This document shows positions 1-6,664 of a stretch of DNA of 11,122 bases, piece after piece. The position numbers were made by a program, and so were the translations under genes. Each line of letters starts with the position of its first letter. The stretch's first letter is position 1. The notes under the pieces were generated by a model. The model was given only the letters and a program-made list of their open reading frames with translations, was not told where the DNA came from and ran no database searches. The stretch is from Planctomycetota bacterium (GTDB lineage: Bacteria > Planctomycetota > Phycisphaerae > SM23-33 > FEN-1343): NCBI GenBank assembly GCA_013203365.1, contig JABMQG010000251.1, positions 1 to 11,122 of the forward strand. The letters are read 5' to 3'.

Positions 1-1085
1 GCGTTCATGCAGCCTTGAAGAAAGAGCCCGTCGATCGTGTTCCAGTGTTTATGTGGTTTCATCCAGGAACGATTCTGCGCCTGGCCGATGTGCTTGAAAT
101 ACCGCCGGCGCTGGTTGCTGAGGCTATGGGCAACGACGTGAAGCAGGCTTGGGGCGGCAACAATTATCCCATGGAAGGGATTGTCCATGAGACCGACGGG
201 GACTGGCATGTCGATTTCTGGGGCGTCAAGTGGGTCAAGCAAGGCGAATTCAATCAGATCGCGGAATGCCCGCTTGCCGGCGCAGACAGAGAGCAGGTCC
301 TGGCGTACCGGTTTCCCTACGAACACTTGGACGAGCTGATGGGCAACATGGAGCCGATCACCAAACAAAGCGATCGGTTCTTCATCGGTTGCGACGTCTC
401 CCCGTGTGCGTTTGAGATGTACTGGCGGCTGAGAGGGATGGAAAACGCCATGCTGGAGATAGCGGCTGATCCCGAGCTGATCGCGGAAATGTTCCGCCGC
501 TCTGCGGATTTCGCAATTGCCCTGTCCCGAGAGGCCATAAACCGCTACCGGCTCGATTGGCTTTGGACCGGCGACGACGCCGCTTCACAGCTGGCGATGC
601 TCATGAGCCGGCGGTCGTGGCGAGATCTGATAAAGCCCCAGTTGAAGCGGGTCGTCGACGTGGGCAAATCGAAAGGGCTTTACGTGGCTTTTCATTCTTG
701 CGGGGCGATCAGGTCGATCATTGGCGATCTTATCGAAATCGGCGTGGACGTTCTCAATCCGATCCAGTGCAACTGCCCCGGAATGGATCCGCTGGAGCTG
801 AAACGCGAATTTGGCGACAAGGTGGCGTTCATGGGCGGGGTTGACACACAGGGGGTGCTGCCCAACGGCACTGCCGATGAAGTCCGAAGGGCCACCGCCA
901 AACTGGTGGACGGCATGACTGCCGACGGCGGAGGCTACATCCTTGCCGCCTCGCATACCGTCCCGCCGGAAACGCCTCTGGAAAACATCTTCGCCATGTA
1001 CGGGCAGGCCGGGATCAGCAAGGAAGAGATACTCGGGAAGGCCGCAGATATCCGCTCGCGACTGGCAGCCCAAGCGAAATCGTAA
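1..1085 (+). CDS. Uroporphyrinogen decarboxylase/cobamide methyltransferase-family protein, 5'-truncated by window edge
   Basis: The protein belongs to the URO-D superfamily, which covers UroD (haem synthesis) and MtaA/MtbA-type corrinoid methyltransferases. The frame is open back to the first bases and reads VHAALKKEPVDRVPVF, the usual N-terminal family signature (a helix, then EPVDRVPV). The TTG at 15 is therefore probably not the start, which should lie upstream of the window. Numbering from that TTG, FHSCG holds His227 and Cys229, matching the H-x-C zinc motif of the methyltransferase branch. The region that supplies the third Cys ligand in MtaA-type enzymes reads ASHTVPPETPLEN, with Ser313-His314 instead. 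GGVDTQGVLP and PPETPLENI are other family landmarks. The gene ends in TAA at 1083. UroD proper is less likely because of the HxC motif. Substrate is unknown; a corrinoid or methyl-transfer role is inference. Confidence in the superfamily is high. Confidence 0.88.
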   Translation, partial: VHAALKKEPVDRVPVFMWFHPGTILRLADVLEIPPALVAEAMGNDVKQAWGGNNYPMEGIVHETDGDWHVDFWGVKWVKQGEFNQIAECPLAGADREQVLAYRFPYEHLDELMGNMEPITKQSDRFFIGCDVSPCAFEMYWRLRGMENAMLEIAADPELIAEMFRRSADFAIALSREAINRYRLDWLWTGDDAASQLAMLMSRRSWRDLIKPQLKRVVDVGKSKGLYVAFHSCGAIRSIIGDLIEIGVDVLNPIQCNCPGMDPLELKREFGDKVAFMGGVDTQGVLPNGTADEVRRATAKLVDGMTADGGGYILAASHTVPPETPLENIFAMYGQAGISKEEILGKAADIRSRLAAQAKS

Positions 1086-1107
1086 TAGGCAAATAGCTGC
1101 GTAACCG

Positions 1108-1135
1108 TTGCTTGCTTTGCCTTCCCAGCTATAAT
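1108..1135 (+). promoter_or_regulatory. Sigma-70-type promoter of the DUF202 gene (leaderless layout)
   Basis: A -35-like TTGCTT (1108-1113), a 16-bp spacer and a perfect TATAAT (1130-1135) precede the ATG at 1142. The expected transcription start, 6-8 bases past the -10 box, falls on or next to that ATG. There is no Shine-Dalgarno before it, so translation is probably leaderless. Confidence 0.6.
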
Positions 1136-1141
1136 GCTCGC

Positions 1142-1441
1142 ATGTCTAACATTGCCCACGAAGACACCACGAAGCAAGGATTGAATCTAGGGAACTTACT
1201 GGCCGTAGACAGGACATCCTTGGCCAATCAGCGGACATTCCTGGCATACGTGCGGACAACCATCACCTTGTTCGGAGCCGGAGTGACTTTCATAAAGTTT
1301 TTCGATTCCATCCGTGCTGTTGCGATATTTGGCTGGCTGCTGTTGCCGCTCGCGGCGATTACGCTTGCCGTCGGCATCTTCCATTTCATAATGACTAGAA
1401 TCAGGATCGGCAAATGCACCAGGGCGAATGGGGGCGCTTAG
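1142..1441 (+). CDS. DUF202 (YidH-type) small inner-membrane protein
   Basis: This 99-residue protein carries the DUF202 signature: LLAVDRTSLANQRTFLAYVRTT resembles the family's LAxERTxLAxxRTxL(A/T), followed by a hydrophobic helix (about residues 40-60) and a second one (about 66-88) before a short basic tail. DUF202 proteins are small membrane proteins without an established biochemical role. In eukaryotes the domain is found at the end of some VTC/SPX polyphosphate proteins. ATG 1142 is preferred over the TTG at 1112 because the family motif begins soon after it and a TATAAT box ends seven bases before it, so the TTG would lie inside the promoter. No ribosome-binding site is visible. The gene ends 93 bases before the convergent end of efp. 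Confidence 0.8.
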   Translation: MSNIAHEDTTKQGLNLGNLLAVDRTSLANQRTFLAYVRTTITLFGAGVTFIKFFDSIRAVAIFGWLLLPLAAITLAVGIFHFIMTRIRIGKCTRANGGA

Positions 1442-1534
1442 AACACTTTGCTTCATAAACCGGTGCCGGCTTGTTTGTTCGCTTGGGTGCCTCAGGCTGC
1501 ATCGGCATCGCGGTCCTAACCGCCCGGCCGCACG

Positions 1535-2095
1535 TCACACCCGACCTAGATACTCGCCTGTGCGGGTATCCACCTTGATCGTTTCGCCGTTTTCAACGAA
1601 AGGCGGCACCTTTACGCGGGCGCCGCCTTCGCAGATTGCGTCTTTGACCTGCGAGGTCGCCGTGGCGCCTTTGACCGCCGGCGGAACGTCCACCACCTTC
1701 AGTACGACCGTATTGGGCAGCTCAATCGTGATGATTTTGCCCTCTACGAAGGCCACTTCCAACTGGATATTCGGCATGAGGTACACCCTGGCATCGCCGA
1801 TAAGATCGTCGGGAATCTCAAGTTGCTCGAAGCTTTGCATGTCCATGACGACGTGGCTGGACCCGTCGGAATAGAGGTATTCCATCGGCTTGCGGTCGAA
1901 GATCGCCTGCTCCAGCGTCTCCTCGGTGCGGAATCGGTCGCGGATGATCGTGCCGTCGCGGACGCTTTTCAACTCGATCTGCATGTAGCTGCGGCCTTTG
2001 CCCTTGGCTACGTGATCGGAACCGTGCACCACCCACAACTGGTCCTTGTAGTACACACCTATCCCTCTTCGCAAATCTATTGCCTTTACCGCCAT
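1535..2095 (-). CDS. efp: Translation elongation factor P
   Basis: EF-P binds between the ribosomal P and E sites and relieves stalling at consecutive prolines. At 186 residues it is normal length, with an N-terminal KOW-like domain, a central OB domain and a C-terminal OB domain. The C-terminus is diagnostic: VKVPPFVENGETIKVDTR followed by TGEYLGRV, and the VKG-ATATSQVKDA segment also matches the family. The tip loop that carries the modified residue in E. coli (KPGKGQ, Lys34) reads AKGKGRS here, so the equivalent is Lys33. The usual K-P-G start of the loop is altered. The ATG at 2095 has a GGAGT Shine-Dalgarno (2101-2105) five bases upstream. The gene is monocistronic, divergent from the hexose-phosphate mutase, and has its own promoter. 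Identification is confident; which lysine-modifying enzyme acts on it cannot be told from this window. Confidence 0.95.
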   Translation of the reverse strand: MAVKAIDLRRGIGVYYKDQLWVVHGSDHVAKGKGRSYMQIELKSVRDGTIIRDRFRTEETLEQAIFDRKPMEYLYSDGSSHVVMDMQSFEQLEIPDDLIGDARVYLMPNIQLEVAFVEGKIITIELPNTVVLKVVDVPPAVKGATATSQVKDAICEGGARVKVPPFVENGETIKVDTRTGEYLGRV

Positions 2096-2142
2096 TGCTT
2101 ACTCCACTTACTGTCTGCCGTCGTTTCCACGCGAATTACGGT

Positions 2143-2170
2143 AGTATAGGCGCAGCCAACGTTTTTGCAA
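2143..2170 (-). promoter_or_regulatory. Sigma-70-type promoter of efp
   Basis: Read on the minus strand: -35 TTGCAA (2165-2170), 16-bp spacer, -10 TATACT (2143-2148). Transcription would start near 2136, giving a leader of about 40 bases that contains the efp Shine-Dalgarno. Both boxes are close to consensus and placed as expected in the efp/mutase divergent spacer. Confidence 0.55.
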
Positions 2171-2212
2171 GCGGCAAAAGGGCCGTTGCGATCCCCCACG
2201 GCGGAGGACATA

Positions 2213-3619
2213 ATGAGATTCATGGCCCCGGCAAATCGGAGACAGTCTATGAGCAGGCTCATGGTGGGTGTTTCGGGCGTACGCGGCGAAATCGCAAAGA
2301 CTCTAACACCCGAAGTGGCCGTGGCGTTCGGCTCGGCCTTCGGAACCATGTTGGGCGCCGGCAAGAGCGTCGTCGTCGGGCGAGACAGCCGCCCGAGCGG
2401 ATCAATGGTCCGCAATGCCGTAACAAGCGGCCTGGCCGCCTGCGGCGTAGACGTGATCCACCTGGGCGTAGTCTCTACACCGGGGGTTGCTCTGATGACC
2501 CGGCATCTTCAAGCCGACGGCGGGATCGTGCTGACGGCAAGCCACAACCCGCTCGAATGGAACGGCATAAAGTTCCTCCGGCCGAACGGGCTTGGCCTGG
2601 GCGCCCAGCAGGCCGAACAACTTAAAACCATGTGGGAGAGCGGAAACTTCGCCTACGTCGGAGCCACCCAGTGTGGTGGCGAGAGCGCCAATACTCAGAC
2701 CCACGCCATCCACATTCAGGCCGTGCTGGACATCGTCAAAGCCAAAGACATCGCACGTCGCGGCTTCAAGGTGGTTCTTGACAGCATAAACGGCGCCGGC
2801 TGCACAGCCACTGCCGAGCTGATGGAGCGGCTGGGCTGCGAGTTCGTCCACCTGAACGGCGAGCCGACCGGGCTGTTCGCGCATACTCCGGAGCCGATAG
2901 CTGAGAACTTGGGGGCCCTGTGCGAGGCGGTCAGGCAGCACAATGCGGACATTGGATTCGCCCAGGATCCCGACGCCGACCGGTTGGCGATGGTGGATGA
3001 AACGGGCGCCTTCGTGGGGGAGGAATACACCCTGGCGGTGTGCGCGGCCTACGTTCTTTCCCAGCAATCTGCAGGCGGCGGCTCGATCGCCACGAATCTG
3101 TCCACCAGCCGAATGATCGACGACATTGCCGCCGCAGCGGGTGCACGGGTGTTTCGCACGCCGGTAGGCGAGGTTAACGTTGCCGAGCGAATGCTGGAGG
3201 CCGGATGCGTCTTCGCCGGAGAAGGCAACGGCGGTGTCATCGACCCGCGAGTGGTGCCCGTGCGAGACTCGCTGGTAGGCATTGCACTTGTGCTTGCGCA
3301 TATGACCGAGACGGGCGAGCCATTCAGCGAGTCGATCGCGAAGCTGCCTCGGTATGAGCTTATGAAGACCAAGTTCCCCTGCTCGGCCGGCGCAGCCGGA
3401 AAGCTTGTCGGTGCCGTCAAGAAGCATTTTGCCGGCCGGCGGGGGGTACGATTGGACGACAGGGATGGTCTGCGCGTCGACCTGCCCTCCGGCTGGGTGC
3501 ACATCCGCGCGTCCAACACCGAGCCCATCATTCGCATCTTTGCCGAGGGCCGATCCAGGGCCGACGCGCAAGCACTGGTTGCGGACGTGCGATCTGTCGC
3601 CGACGCGGCGGCCGGATGA
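2213..3619 (+). CDS. glmM: Phosphoglucosamine mutase / phosphomannomutase (alpha-D-phosphohexomutase)
   Basis: The enzyme interconverts hexose 6- and 1-phosphates. GlmM activity (glucosamine-6-P to -1-P, towards UDP-GlcNAc and peptidoglycan/LPS) is the likeliest role, but phosphomannomutase cannot be excluded by eye. From ATG 2213 (468 aa) all four family sites are intact: catalytic Ser110 in TASHNPLEWNGIK, metal loop DPDADR (252-257), sugar loop GEGNGG (336-341) and phosphate loop RASNTEP (432-438). The N-terminal VSGVRGE replaces the bacterial GTDGIRG, as in archaeal-type enzymes and related bacterial ones. Two starts have ribosome sites: ATG 2213 (GGAGG at 2203-2207, five bases away) and ATG 2249 (GGAGA at 2238-2242, six bases away). 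The second begins MSRLMVGVSGVRG, nearer the usual family start. It converges on the ExbB gene with 12 bases between stops. Confidence 0.9.
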   Translation: MRFMAPANRRQSMSRLMVGVSGVRGEIAKTLTPEVAVAFGSAFGTMLGAGKSVVVGRDSRPSGSMVRNAVTSGLAACGVDVIHLGVVSTPGVALMTRHLQADGGIVLTASHNPLEWNGIKFLRPNGLGLGAQQAEQLKTMWESGNFAYVGATQCGGESANTQTHAIHIQAVLDIVKAKDIARRGFKVVLDSINGAGCTATAELMERLGCEFVHLNGEPTGLFAHTPEPIAENLGALCEAVRQHNADIGFAQDPDADRLAMVDETGAFVGEEYTLAVCAAYVLSQQSAGGGSIATNLSTSRMIDDIAAAAGARVFRTPVGEVNVAERMLEAGCVFAGEGNGGVIDPRVVPVRDSLVGIALVLAHMTETGEPFSESIAKLPRYELMKTKFPCSAGAAGKLVGAVKKHFAGRRGVRLDDRDGLRVDLPSGWVHIRASNTEPIIRIFAEGRSRADAQALVADVRSVADAAAG

Positions 3620-3631
3620 ACACGGAGCAAT

Positions 3632-4348
3632 TCACCCCTCTTGCGGGCAAACCATGCCGATCAGTTCCTGCGCCGCCAGGGCCGTCTCGGCCGACAGGCC
3701 GTCGATGCGGTTACGCATGAAGGAATAGACCGCCAGTGCCGGCACGGCCACGATAAGACCCCAGAAGGTCGTCACCAGCGCTATCCCGATCGAGTCCGCA
3801 AGCTGCACAGGGCTTGGAATACCCCTGGCAGAGACGATCTCGTTGAACGCCAGGATCATGCCAAGTACGGTGCCCAGAAGCCCCAGCATCGGGGCGACGT
3901 TTCCGATTATGTTCAGCACCTCGATCTTGCGGAGCAGGCGGGTCGTTCGCTCCTCCGTGGCCTCTTCCATCGCCCGCTCCATAGCAGAGTATCCATGCGA
4001 CGCCTCGGCCAGCGCCGCCTGTACGACGGCCGACAGGAAGCTCGGGTCCGTCGCGGTGAAATCGAGCACCTGGCGATATTGTTTTTCGTCGAAGAGCTTG
4101 CGGATTCGCTCGCGCGACGCCACCGGCAGGATCACTGCCCGGCGGACGGTCATGAAATGCTCGATAATCAGCGCGATGCTCGCCACGTCGATAACGATGA
4201 TCAATATGCCGATCACACCCCCGCCCGGCCAGACGAACTGCTCGAACAGGTTCCGCGTCGCCGGCTCGCCGGCCAGTGCCGACTCACCGCCAGCGGCCAG
4301 CACCGCCGCCGCTGCTGCCAGGCCAAATAGCAATCTCTTCGCCTGCAT
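3632..4348 (-). CDS. MotA/TolQ/ExbB-family proton channel protein
   Basis: This 238-residue inner-membrane protein belongs to the family whose pentamers conduct protons to energise TonB, Tol or flagellar-motor partners. It begins with a cleavable-looking signal peptide (MQAKRLLFG, Ala-rich core, ALA-GEP near residue 27), an addition to the classic ExbB design. TM1 is about 44-63. TM2 contains APMLGLLGTVLGM with Thr160, equivalent to ExbB Thr148. TM3 contains ALVTTFWGLIVAVPALAVY with Thr193/Thr194. The position aligned by eye with ExbB Glu176 is Ile189, so the channel glutamate is absent. The long cytoplasmic segment between TM1 and TM2 includes an acidic/basic helix (about 118-145). AAGGAG (4354-4359) sits five bases before the ATG. 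It is the last gene of the UPF0104-VWA-ExbB group, 63 bases after the VWA gene. No ExbD/TolR gene is present. Confidence 0.9.
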   Translation of the reverse strand: MQAKRLLFGLAAAAAVLAAGGESALAGEPATRNLFEQFVWPGGGVIGILIIVIDVASIALIIEHFMTVRRAVILPVASRERIRKLFDEKQYRQVLDFTATDPSFLSAVVQAALAEASHGYSAMERAMEEATEERTTRLLRKIEVLNIIGNVAPMLGLLGTVLGMILAFNEIVSARGIPSPVQLADSIGIALVTTFWGLIVAVPALAVYSFMRNRIDGLSAETALAAQELIGMVCPQEG

Positions 4349-4411
4349 CCCGGCTCCTTTTTCAAGCCCGTTTCAACAAGGGCCAAGCATCATTTCAACG
4401 GAGATACGCTC

Positions 4412-5416
4412 TCACCGGTCTTCGCCGACCAACTTGTACACGCCGCCGTTGGCTTTGGCAATCTGCTTGAGGACACGCTCGGCCTCAGGAAGGCCATAGC
4501 TGAGAAGAATTGTATTGATCTGCACCTTGCCGCCGGCATTCAGCTCGGCGAGGGTCTGCAAGACCTTGCGGTTGTCGGGGAACTGTCCGTCGGTCAGCAG
4601 GTAGATCAGCTTGCCTTTCTTTCGCCGATCGGCTTGAGCGAGTACCTCAAACGCCCGCTTGAGTGCCGGGACCGGATCGGTCTGCCCCCTCGCGACGATG
4701 CCCGCTAGGAACTTGGCTGCCTCACACTTGTCCGGGTCCGTCGCCGACACCAGCCGGCAGGGGCGTTTTTCATCCAGGTGCGTGTCGAAGAAGAAGATAA
4801 CGTGGAAGGTCTGCTCCGCCGTCAGCTCCGCGATACTGTGAAGAAGCTCCAGCCTGACCGGGCCGAACTCCGTCAGGTTCCTGCCCCGGCCGAGGCTGTC
4901 CACCATGGACCCCGACCCATCCACAACGTACACGACGTGATGGGCATTCCCACCTGTGCCGAATAGCTTAGGGCCGGCCTCGCTGGCGGGCGGGGAAAGG
5001 ATGTCCAGCCCACTACCGGCACCGCCGCCCAAGCCAAGTATCTCGGAAATGTCTGGCTCGGCCGGCGGCTCGGCGGGGGCGGCCTGCGGCAATTCGGTCA
5101 GCCGTTCGGCGGTGGTCTCGGCTACGATCGATGCGTCCTGAAGCTGCGGCTCGGTCAAGTCCGACTGCAACGGCCGACCCGCCTCCGCCGCCAAGCGAGC
5201 GTTGGGGATTATGATCTCATCATCCGCCGCGTCGGCAATGAACATGTACAGCATGCTCAGCAATACCAGCATAGCGGCGTGAAACACCACGCTGACGGCC
5301 CACGGTGCCGCACGGATCGCGCGTTTGCGATCGTTTCGCGCCGGAGCGGCGACCCAGGCTTCGGCCTCGGACACCAGATCCTTCGGAAGCTGTCTTGGCT
5401 GTGTCGGTTCGGCCAT
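4412..5416 (-). CDS. Membrane-anchored von Willebrand factor A protein with TonB-like N-terminal helix
   Basis: From ATG 5416 the protein has 334 residues. A basic, cytoplasmic N-terminus (RNDRKRAIR) leads to one transmembrane helix (about 39-61). Next comes a Pro/Glu/Ala-rich linker (about 70-145, with EPPAEPDI and a Gly-rich stretch), then a VWA domain (about 158-330). The metal-ion-dependent adhesion site looks complete: DGSGSM (Asp166, Ser168, Ser170), Thr246 in GQTDPVPAL and Asp276 in LLTDGQFPD. The helix carries SVVFH (Ser42-x3-His46), the spacing conserved in TonB and TolA helices that engage ExbB/TolQ. Topology predicts a periplasmic VWA domain. The gene lies 63 bases before the ExbB gene and 81 after the UPF0104 stop. 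A GTG at 5428 (weak TAGGT upstream) is an alternative start; neither start has a good ribosome site. VWA identity is firm; a TonB-like coupling role is inference. Confidence 0.87.
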   Translation of the reverse strand: MAEPTQPRQLPKDLVSEAEAWVAAPARNDRKRAIRAAPWAVSVVFHAAMLVLLSMLYMFIADAADDEIIIPNARLAAEAGRPLQSDLTEPQLQDASIVAETTAERLTELPQAAPAEPPAEPDISEILGLGGGAGSGLDILSPPASEAGPKLFGTGGNAHHVVYVVDGSGSMVDSLGRGRNLTEFGPVRLELLHSIAELTAEQTFHVIFFFDTHLDEKRPCRLVSATDPDKCEAAKFLAGIVARGQTDPVPALKRAFEVLAQADRRKKGKLIYLLTDGQFPDNRKVLQTLAELNAGGKVQINTILLSYGLPEAERVLKQIAKANGGVYKLVGEDR

Positions 5417-5497
5417 CCTTCGTTGCACTCGGACCTAGGGGTTTCGCCCGACGGGCAGTGTAAGGGCCGTTCAAACGCCGAGCAAGCGTCAGATGCT

Positions 5498-6544
5498 TCA
5501 GGATCCACCCTGCCCAGCCATTTCCGCCTGAATCACCTCGGCGGACGGTATCTTCGGCCCGGTCATCGCTACGATCACGCCGGGTAGGGCCCAGAACATC
5601 GGAACCAACCTGGCCAGAAGCGCCAGGGCTAAGACCTCGCTTGCCTGGGTGGACTGTGAGACGAAGAACGTTACGTAAAAGCTCTCAGTCAGCCCCACGC
5701 CGCCAGGCACTATAGGAACGGCGGCTATTATGTAGATCAGCGGCACGTAGATGATGTACTGGTACCACGGAATGGCCAACCGCATGCTCGTTCCTAGCAG
5801 GGCCACACCCGCCACGAGCAGCAGGTGGACGACAAGGGTCTGCCCCATGGCCAGGAAGATCGCACCCATGCTGTTGCGATACCGCGAGAGGACCTCCACG
5901 ACCCGAGAAACCTGGCGAGCGATCGGCAGCCTTTGGTAGAACGACTCTAGCCGAAATAACCCCCGCAGCCTGCGGCTGAAAGCGAACGCCCCCAGCCCTG
6001 ATAACCCCGCCAGGACACCCCCGGCGACCCATGTCGCCGTGGTCAATTCGGCGCCCCCTCCGCCGGCGTTATCAAATGCTTGCCGCAGGGCTGGAAACTG
6101 CCTGGCGACGAATACTAATACAAGCATGATCACCGACAGCAGCGTCAGCCCCGTCAGTCCGAGCAGGCGGTCCACGAAGACCGTCGTCAGACAGGCCGTC
6201 TTGCTGTCGGTGTGTTTGGACAGGTAGTAGGCCTTGACCAGATCCCCACCGGTAGTGCCCAGGACGACGAAGTTGAAGAACGTTCCCAACCACGTCAGCC
6301 TCATCGCTTCCCAGAGTGACACGTGGATATCCTGCACCGCAAGCAGCCGCCACCAGCGATATGAAACCATCCAGACGCTCAAAAGAAGCGCCACTGTCCC
6401 GACCAAGGCCACGGCGTAGTTTATTTCCCCAATGGCACGGGCGAACTCGTTCCACTGCACCTTGCGCAGCACCCACACCAGAAGCGATGCGCTCAAAAGG
6501 ATCTTCCCGGCCAGGATCAGCATTCTACGCAGAGATTTATGCAT
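5498..6544 (-). CDS. UPF0104 / lysylphosphatidylglycerol synthase transmembrane-region family protein (flippase-like)
   Basis: This 348-residue polytopic membrane protein has about eight hydrophobic helices. It matches the flippase-like membrane half of MprF and the free-standing UPF0104 (YbhN-type) proteins. Family landmarks are GTTGGDLVKAYYLSK (about 96-110), the FVDRLLGL segment (about 123-130) and VPGGVGLTESFYVTFF (about 279-294), with the conserved PGGxGxxE core. The soluble aminoacyl-transferase half of MprF is absent, so lipid aminoacylation is not predicted. Moving a lipid or lipid-linked sugar is an inference from the family. ATG 6544 is chosen over the farther upstream start at 6607 because GGGGAGAG lies five bases before it (6550-6557). 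The 6607 start would also place both TATAAT boxes inside the coding frame. It is the first gene of the minus-strand trio with the VWA and ExbB-like genes. Confidence 0.85.
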   Translation of the reverse strand: MHKSLRRMLILAGKILLSASLLVWVLRKVQWNEFARAIGEINYAVALVGTVALLLSVWMVSYRWWRLLAVQDIHVSLWEAMRLTWLGTFFNFVVLGTTGGDLVKAYYLSKHTDSKTACLTTVFVDRLLGLTGLTLLSVIMLVLVFVARQFPALRQAFDNAGGGGAELTTATWVAGGVLAGLSGLGAFAFSRRLRGLFRLESFYQRLPIARQVSRVVEVLSRYRNSMGAIFLAMGQTLVVHLLLVAGVALLGTSMRLAIPWYQYIIYVPLIYIIAAVPIVPGGVGLTESFYVTFFVSQSTQASEVLALALLARLVPMFWALPGVIVAMTGPKIPSAEVIQAEMAGQGGS

Positions 6545-6577
6545 GGTCTCTCCCCTTATCGTCCCCCGACGCGCAGG

Positions 6578-6614
6578 ATTATAAGGATTATACCACGGCA
6601 AAAGCAAGCGGCAA
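6578..6614 (-). promoter_or_regulatory. Double sigma-70-type promoter of the UPF0104-VWA-ExbB operon
   Basis: On the minus strand two overlapping promoters can be drawn: TTGCCG (6609-6614), 16 bp, TATAAT (6587-6592); and TTGCTT (6602-6607), 18 bp, TATAAT (6578-6583). Both -10 boxes are perfect and lie in a 9-bp tandem repeat (AGGATTATA twice, 6575-6592 on the plus strand). The leader to ATG 6544 would be about 25-40 bases. It follows the helicase stop at 6665. Confidence 0.65.
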
Positions 6615-6664
6615 GAAGTGTTATGTCACATACCACGGCCCAGTCCGCGGCGAGGTGGGGGCGG

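Noticed and set aside
1458..1525. Short hairpins between the DUF202 gene and efp as bidirectional terminators
   Set aside because: The stems are only about five pairs, with tiny loops or mismatches and no convincing T-run.
2402..3571. 389-codon open frame on the minus strand opposite the phosphohexomutase
   Set aside because: It mirrors a gene with all catalytic motifs intact and has no ribosome site or recognisable domain.
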